A stretch of DNA of 8,321 nt from Planctomycetota bacterium (GTDB taxonomy: Bacteria; Planctomycetota; UBA1135), in the NCBI GenBank assembly GCA_027623585.1, contig JAQBVK010000097.1:1-8321 (forward strand), read 5' to 3'. A model generated the notes under the pieces. The model saw only the letters and a program-made list of their open reading frames with translations, did not search any database and was not told the DNA's origin. A program made the position numbers and the translations under genes. Below, in pieces: positions 4,730 to 8,321 of this stretch (the first letter of the stretch is position 1; every line of letters starts with the position of its first letter).

Positions 4730-7700
4730 TGGGGCCAGTATCCTTCCTGGTGGGAGCACCGGCGATCGCAACCGATCCGGCAAAGGCGTACGCGGAACCC
4801 ACAACGGGAACGGCACCCGCTCCGGATCCCCCTGGAAAATCTTCCCGAGTCCCCGCTGTCGCAAGCGCGGCGCGCTCGCCGGACCGTACACGTCTTGCTC
4901 GACGATGAGGTCCATCAAATCGCGGATCAGCGGAAGGCGCCCGAAGAATCCGAGCGTACGCACTGTCACCTTCAGACCGAGGTAGGAGTCCATGGTGATC
5001 ATCCGCTCTCCCGTGACCTCGAGGAGCGGATGTTGAAGGGCGAGTTCCTCAACCAAGATCCGACCTTCACTCAAGAACTGCAGCGCGAGCCGACCCTCGC
5101 GGAAGACCGGCGCTTCGACGCCGAGCAGCTGCCAGATCTGGGACAACACCGGAACCGCGCCGAGGATGCCGTCGGTGATGTGCAGCTTCGTGGTGCCACG
5201 ATAGTTGACCGGGCTTGGATCGGAACTGCGTACGTCGACGCGTCCATCCAGGCGCCCGGCGAGCGGACCGCGATAGCCGAGCTCTTCGCCCATGCGCTCG
5301 AGGAGGAAACCCTCGAAGCCGAAATCGGCGCGCACGGCGGCCTTGCCGTCGAGTCCGAGCGAGAACATGCCCTCGCGCGGGCTGCCATCGGCCTCGGTCA
5401 GCTGTGTGAAGACGCGTCCGTCCAGGGCTGCGGCTTCGAAATCGGTCACGATGACGCGATCCGGAAACAGCATCACGGTGGCATGCGCGTCGCGGAGGTG
5501 CACTCCGGACACCACCGCGGTTCCCCGCTCCAGTCGGAAGCTGCCGTGAAAATCTTCAGGCCCGTTCCAAACGAATTCTTCGAAGCTCACGCTGCCCGCA
5601 CCGCTGCGCACGGGCGGCGGTCCGTTGACGTCGAACTCGGCGAGTTCGAGCATGCCGCTCGCGGTGGCGCGCGGTGTGCCGCCAGCGGGCCAGCTCACGT
5701 CGAAGGTGACGCGCTTTGGCGCGATCCTTCCATCGAGCCCGATTCGATTGAGGGAAGCGAGCACGCGCGGCGGCGCGACCACTTCGAGTTGAGGGCGGAG
5801 CCTCACTCCACGATGCGAGAGGGCTGTGCCGCGGAACGACAATCCCTTCTCATCCAAGCTGCCTGCGGCTTGCTCGAGCACGAGATCCAAGTCGTTGCCA
5901 CGCAGCCCGAGACGCTGAGTGGTGACCGCGCCGTCGAGCAAGCGCAGGGCTCCGATCAGCATGTAGCGCGTTGGTTCACTCATGGCGGTGGCGCCGAGCG
6001 CGCCCGGCTGCAGCACTACGTGGAGCGGATTGAGGTCCAGTCGTGCGCGCAAGGAGGCAGGATCTCCGAGGGGCACTTCGACCGTCGCCGAAACCTTGCC
6101 TGCGAAACGCAGACCGGTCGCCCAAGCGTCGGCATTGAGGAGAACCAAGGCGCTGTGCACCTCGTCTTGGCTGATGGGTGATTCAAAGAGGGAAGCGGTG
6201 AGCTTGCCTCGGATCGCGGCGTCTGGATCGCCGCCGGGCATCGGCAGACGGGCGGCTCCGCCGATTTGCAGACGCGCGTCCTTCCACATCCCTTCGGCGG
6301 GCGCGACGGCGAGCAGCGCTTCCGTCGGAGTGAGAACAGCCGCGGCGCGCAGCGACCAGCCGGCCCCGCTGGCGTTGCGTTGCGGCCAACTCGGCGCGGC
6401 GTCCTTCACCATGAGCTCGGCGAGCAACGTGACCGGGGGCGAAGCCTCCCCCTCTTTCAGGGTGCGGAGCGCCGCGGTCCACTCCAGAGTTCCGCCTGGC
6501 TCGATCTCGACGAATTCAGCCGGCAAGACGTGCGCCGTGCGCAGCCGTTCACGCTCCTCTGCATTCAGGTATCCGGTGCCGTTCACCACGCAGGCGAAGT
6601 CGGTCGCACCCTCGCGCCCTGCGATCAAGCGCACGCGGCCTTGCGCGTGGGCTTGAGCAGCGGTGGTCCGCACGTCCGCGGTGAAGCTCACGCCGCTCGC
6701 GTTGACCTGCGCCAGCACGCGCGGCAACTGCAGGCTCAGGTTCGCGTCCGGCGGTTCGGCGACGAGATCTCGGCCAGCCAGACGGACTGACCAAGCAGTC
6801 TCTTCGTCAAGCGCTGGGCGCAGCGCCACGTCGACGTCAGCGAACCCGCGCGGTGCGCCGAGTTGGTACCACAAGGAACCCGTCTCCGGATTCGCCTGCA
6901 GCGCGGCGCCGAGCCGGTCGTCGAGCCGAACGCCGCGAGCGGCCAGGTCAAGCCACACGCGCGCGCTTTCATCGACAATCTTCACTGCGCAGCGCGCGCC
7001 GATGCGCGTGGGTTCCTCCACGGCGCCGTGCGGGTCACCATGCGCCTCGCCGGCGATCGCCTCCGCGACCACGAGCACCGTATCGCCGGTCCATCCCGCC
7101 ATGCCGCCCGTCACCGCGAGTGGATAGGGGAAGGCGAAGGTCTCCCCTCGATCATTCTCGAAGCCCGCGTAGTCGAGTCCGATGCCGGTGGCTGGCGCCG
7201 CGACGGCGAGTTGCCAACCCTCCTCGAGGCCCGCTTCGCTGAGGCTCCCGCGGAATCCGGCGCGTCCTCGCGCGACCCCGCGCAAGCCGAGCGCACGGAG
7301 GATCTTCAGCGCCGGCGGGACGTGCTCGGCGAGTTGCGCTTCGAGCGCCTCATCGATCGCGCAGTCGTCGAGCCTAGCCTGCAACTCGAGCATCCAAGAT
7401 CCCAAGCCGACTCGGTTCTCCGGCCGCGGGATCGCCAAGCCCTCCACCGCGAAGTTTCCGCGCGCAGTGGTCGTGCCGCCCTCGCATTCGAGCGCGCGTT
7501 GAAGATCGCCGTGCACGGCGAAATGCGTCTCGGTCAGCGGATCAGGCAACGCAGGATGACGCAGCTCCGCAGCTTCCGCAGTGACGCGCAGGCGTTGAAA
7601 TTCATCTCCGACGTGCAGGTGCGCGGTGGCGGCAAGCGATCCGCTCCAATCCTTCAAGGTGGGAAAGAATCGTGCGAGTTCCTGAAGTTGTTGCCCCGAA

Positions 7701-8302
7701 GCCACCACGCTTGCCTCCGTATCGCCGCCGTCGACCGCTCGAAAACGCAACCGCGCTTCCACGCTGGTCGGCGTTTCGAGCAAGATCGAAGCTTCGCCGG
7801 TGCTCTCGGCCTGAAGGGCGGCGCCGGTGCGCACGATCGCGCGCGCGCTCTGGATCCGGGCGGCGATGCGCTCCCCATCCACCAGCGTCCACGCGATGCC
7901 GCTATCGCGCCCCTCGATTTCGATCGCGACTGGATCCGAAGGCTCCCGCTTCAAACTCGCCAGCGCAGCGAGCTTGGCTTCGTCCAGCTCGGCATCCACG
8001 CCGTCGACGGTCAATCGCCACGGCTGGCCGAAGGAAGCCGCCCACGGACGCAGGTCCACGTGAACCGTCAATGCAGCAATTTCGCAGATCTTGCGCCCTT
8101 CCCAATCAAGTCGCATCCCGCGCCCGCGCACTTCACCGCTCGCCCAGCGCAAGCGCGCAGAGCCCTCCAGCGTAAAGCCGGGCTCGCGCTCCTCGAGTGC
8201 ACGCTCTACGAAGCCGAGCGGCACCGGCAACCACACGAACCCGCTCGCGCCGACGATGGCCGACAGAGCCACGGCGATCCAGATCGGCTTCGGAATCTTC
8301 AT
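4682..8302 (-). CDS. large AsmA/TamB/YhdP-like envelope protein with an element-encoded C-terminus
   Basis: A 1206-residue protein anchored by one N-terminal hydrophobic segment (about residues 7-30, after MKIPKPIW), with the rest predicted to be periplasmic. After the anchor comes FTLEGSARLRWASGEVRGRGMRLDWEG and a WRLTVDGVDAELDE stretch, typical of the N-terminal module of AsmA-like proteins. The middle is long, low-complexity beta-strand sequence rich in Ala, Leu, Arg and Glu. Roughly residues 990-1150 (GFEGFLLERMG, GPLAGRLDGRVDV, GTTKLHITDGILG, LALQFLSEGRILVEELAL, MDSYLGLKVTV) resemble the AsmA C-terminal domain. Relatives form hydrophobic-groove beta structures implicated in lipid transport between membranes. 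The ATG at 8300-8302 gives a good anchor; no Shine-Dalgarno is seen in the 19 bases available. The final 19 residues, ILAPSNGGNGHQVGPLPAQ, and the stop lie inside the insertion element, so the native C-terminus appears replaced. The subfamily assignment is tentative. Confidence 0.78.
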   Translation of the reverse strand: MKIPKPIWIAVALSAIVGASGFVWLPVPLGFVERALEEREPGFTLEGSARLRWASGEVRGRGMRLDWEGRKICEIAALTVHVDLRPWAASFGQPWRLTVDGVDAELDEAKLAALASLKREPSDPVAIEIEGRDSGIAWTLVDGERIAARIQSARAIVRTGAALQAESTGEASILLETPTSVEARLRFRAVDGGDTEASVVASGQQLQELARFFPTLKDWSGSLAATAHLHVGDEFQRLRVTAEAAELRHPALPDPLTETHFAVHGDLQRALECEGGTTTARGNFAVEGLAIPRPENRVGLGSWMLELQARLDDCAIDEALEAQLAEHVPPALKILRALGLRGVARGRAGFRGSLSEAGLEEGWQLAVAAPATGIGLDYAGFENDRGETFAFPYPLAVTGGMAGWTGDTVLVVAEAIAGEAHGDPHGAVEEPTRIGARCAVKIVDESARVWLDLAARGVRLDDRLGAALQANPETGSLWYQLGAPRGFADVDVALRPALDEETAWSVRLAGRDLVAEPPDANLSLQLPRVLAQVNASGVSFTADVRTTAAQAHAQGRVRLIAGREGATDFACVVNGTGYLNAEERERLRTAHVLPAEFVEIEPGGTLEWTAALRTLKEGEASPPVTLLAELMVKDAAPSWPQRNASGAGWSLRAAAVLTPTEALLAVAPAEGMWKDARLQIGGAARLPMPGGDPDAAIRGKLTASLFESPISQDEVHSALVLLNADAWATGLRFAGKVSATVEVPLGDPASLRARLDLNPLHVVLQPGALGATAMSEPTRYMLIGALRLLDGAVTTQRLGLRGNDLDLVLEQAAGSLDEKGLSFRGTALSHRGVRLRPQLEVVAPPRVLASLNRIGLDGRIAPKRVTFDVSWPAGGTPRATASGMLELAEFDVNGPPPVRSGAGSVSFEEFVWNGPEDFHGSFRLERGTAVVSGVHLRDAHATVMLFPDRVIVTDFEAAALDGRVFTQLTEADGSPREGMFSLGLDGKAAVRADFGFEGFLLERMGEELGYRGPLAGRLDGRVDVRSSDPSPVNYRGTTKLHITDGILGAVPVLSQIWQLLGVEAPVFREGRLALQFLSEGRILVEELALQHPLLEVTGERMITMDSYLGLKVTVRTLGFFGRLPLIRDLMDLIVEQDVYGPASAPRLRQRGLGKIFQGDPERVPFPLWVPRTPLPDRLRSPVLPPGRILAPSNGGNGHQVGPLPAQ
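4731..4742 (-). repeat. right terminal inverted repeat of the insertion element
   Basis: GGGGCCAGTATC, the exact reverse complement of the left repeat at 3590-3601. It lies one base after the transposase stop codon and inside the 3' part of the minus-strand AsmA-like reading frame. Confidence 0.8.
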
Positions 8303-8321
8303 GCTGAGGCGGTCGCTGCTG

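Larger units (their letters stand above)
3590..4742 (+). mobile_element. insertion-sequence-like element, 1153 bp, one transposase gene, 12-bp terminal inverted repeats
   Basis: The element is defined by a perfect 12-bp inverted repeat at its ends (3590-3601 and 4731-4742) enclosing one plus-strand gene with transposase character. The gene fills most of the element and its stop codon lies one base from the right repeat, as is typical of compact insertion sequences. It lies between two minus-strand genes that would otherwise be neighbours. Its base composition looks less GC-rich by eye than the flanking genes, most clearly around 4540-4660. No direct target-site duplication is visible immediately outside the repeats, which suggests an old insertion, a flanking deletion, or true ends differing slightly from those drawn. 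Bases 3602-3700 form a non-coding leader with a small hairpin (GCAGG 3674-3678 with CCTGC 3685-3689) just ahead of the transposase start. The IS family is not assigned with confidence; the protein is most reminiscent of the IS1/IS1595-type group. Confidence 0.75.

Noticed and set aside
4895..6181. A 428-codon plus-strand open frame antisense to the AsmA-like gene
   Set aside because: The composition (many His, Arg, Glu, no recognisable domain or hydrophobic core) is that of a shadow frame in GC-rich DNA; the minus-strand frame has a membrane anchor and family-like sequence.

Overview
This is a high-GC bacterial chromosomal window that looks mostly like core-genome DNA. A type A RNase P RNA, a molybdoenzyme maturation gene (fdhD) and a large AsmA/TamB-like envelope protein point to a Gram-negative (double-membrane) bacterium. 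Clear Shine-Dalgarno sequences are scarce: only the Nudix, the small 75-residue and the transposase genes have a convincing one. The phylum cannot be fixed from the sequence alone. Planctomycetota or another under-sampled Gram-negative phylum is only a guess.

Layout. The left edge holds the 3' two-thirds of fdhD on the plus strand (1-594). Everything else except the transposase is on the minus strand. Read in its own direction, right to left, it runs: a 1206-codon AsmA-like membrane-anchored protein (8302-4682); an insertion-sequence-like element inserted in the opposite orientation (3590-4742, transposase gene 3701-4729); a GDP-mannose pyrophosphorylase gene manC (3580-2492); ruvX/yqgF (2478-2020); the RNase P RNA gene rnpB (about 2000-1636); a COG4112-type Nudix hydrolase (1498-839); and a 75-residue protein of unknown function (818-591) whose stop codon overlaps the stop of fdhD.

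How the genes relate. manC (GDP-mannose for glycans) and the AsmA-like protein (envelope or lipid trafficking) are plausible envelope-biogenesis neighbours. ruvX follows manC by 13 bp and rnpB follows ruvX by 19 bp; rnpB has its own good -10 box (TACAAT) in that gap. The Nudix and 75-residue genes form a two-gene unit separated by 20 bp.

The most interesting structure is the insertion element. It is bounded by perfect 12-bp inverted repeats (GATACTGGCCCC at 3590-3601 and its complement at 4731-4742). Its right end enters the 3' end of the AsmA-like gene, so the last 19 residues and the stop codon of that protein are encoded by the element. Its left end stops 9 bp before the manC start codon and creates a TATCAT -10-like hexamer across the junction. 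I found no CRISPR array, tRNA, rRNA, phage gene, defence system or toxin-antitoxin pair, and nothing here convincingly looks like a whole new system.
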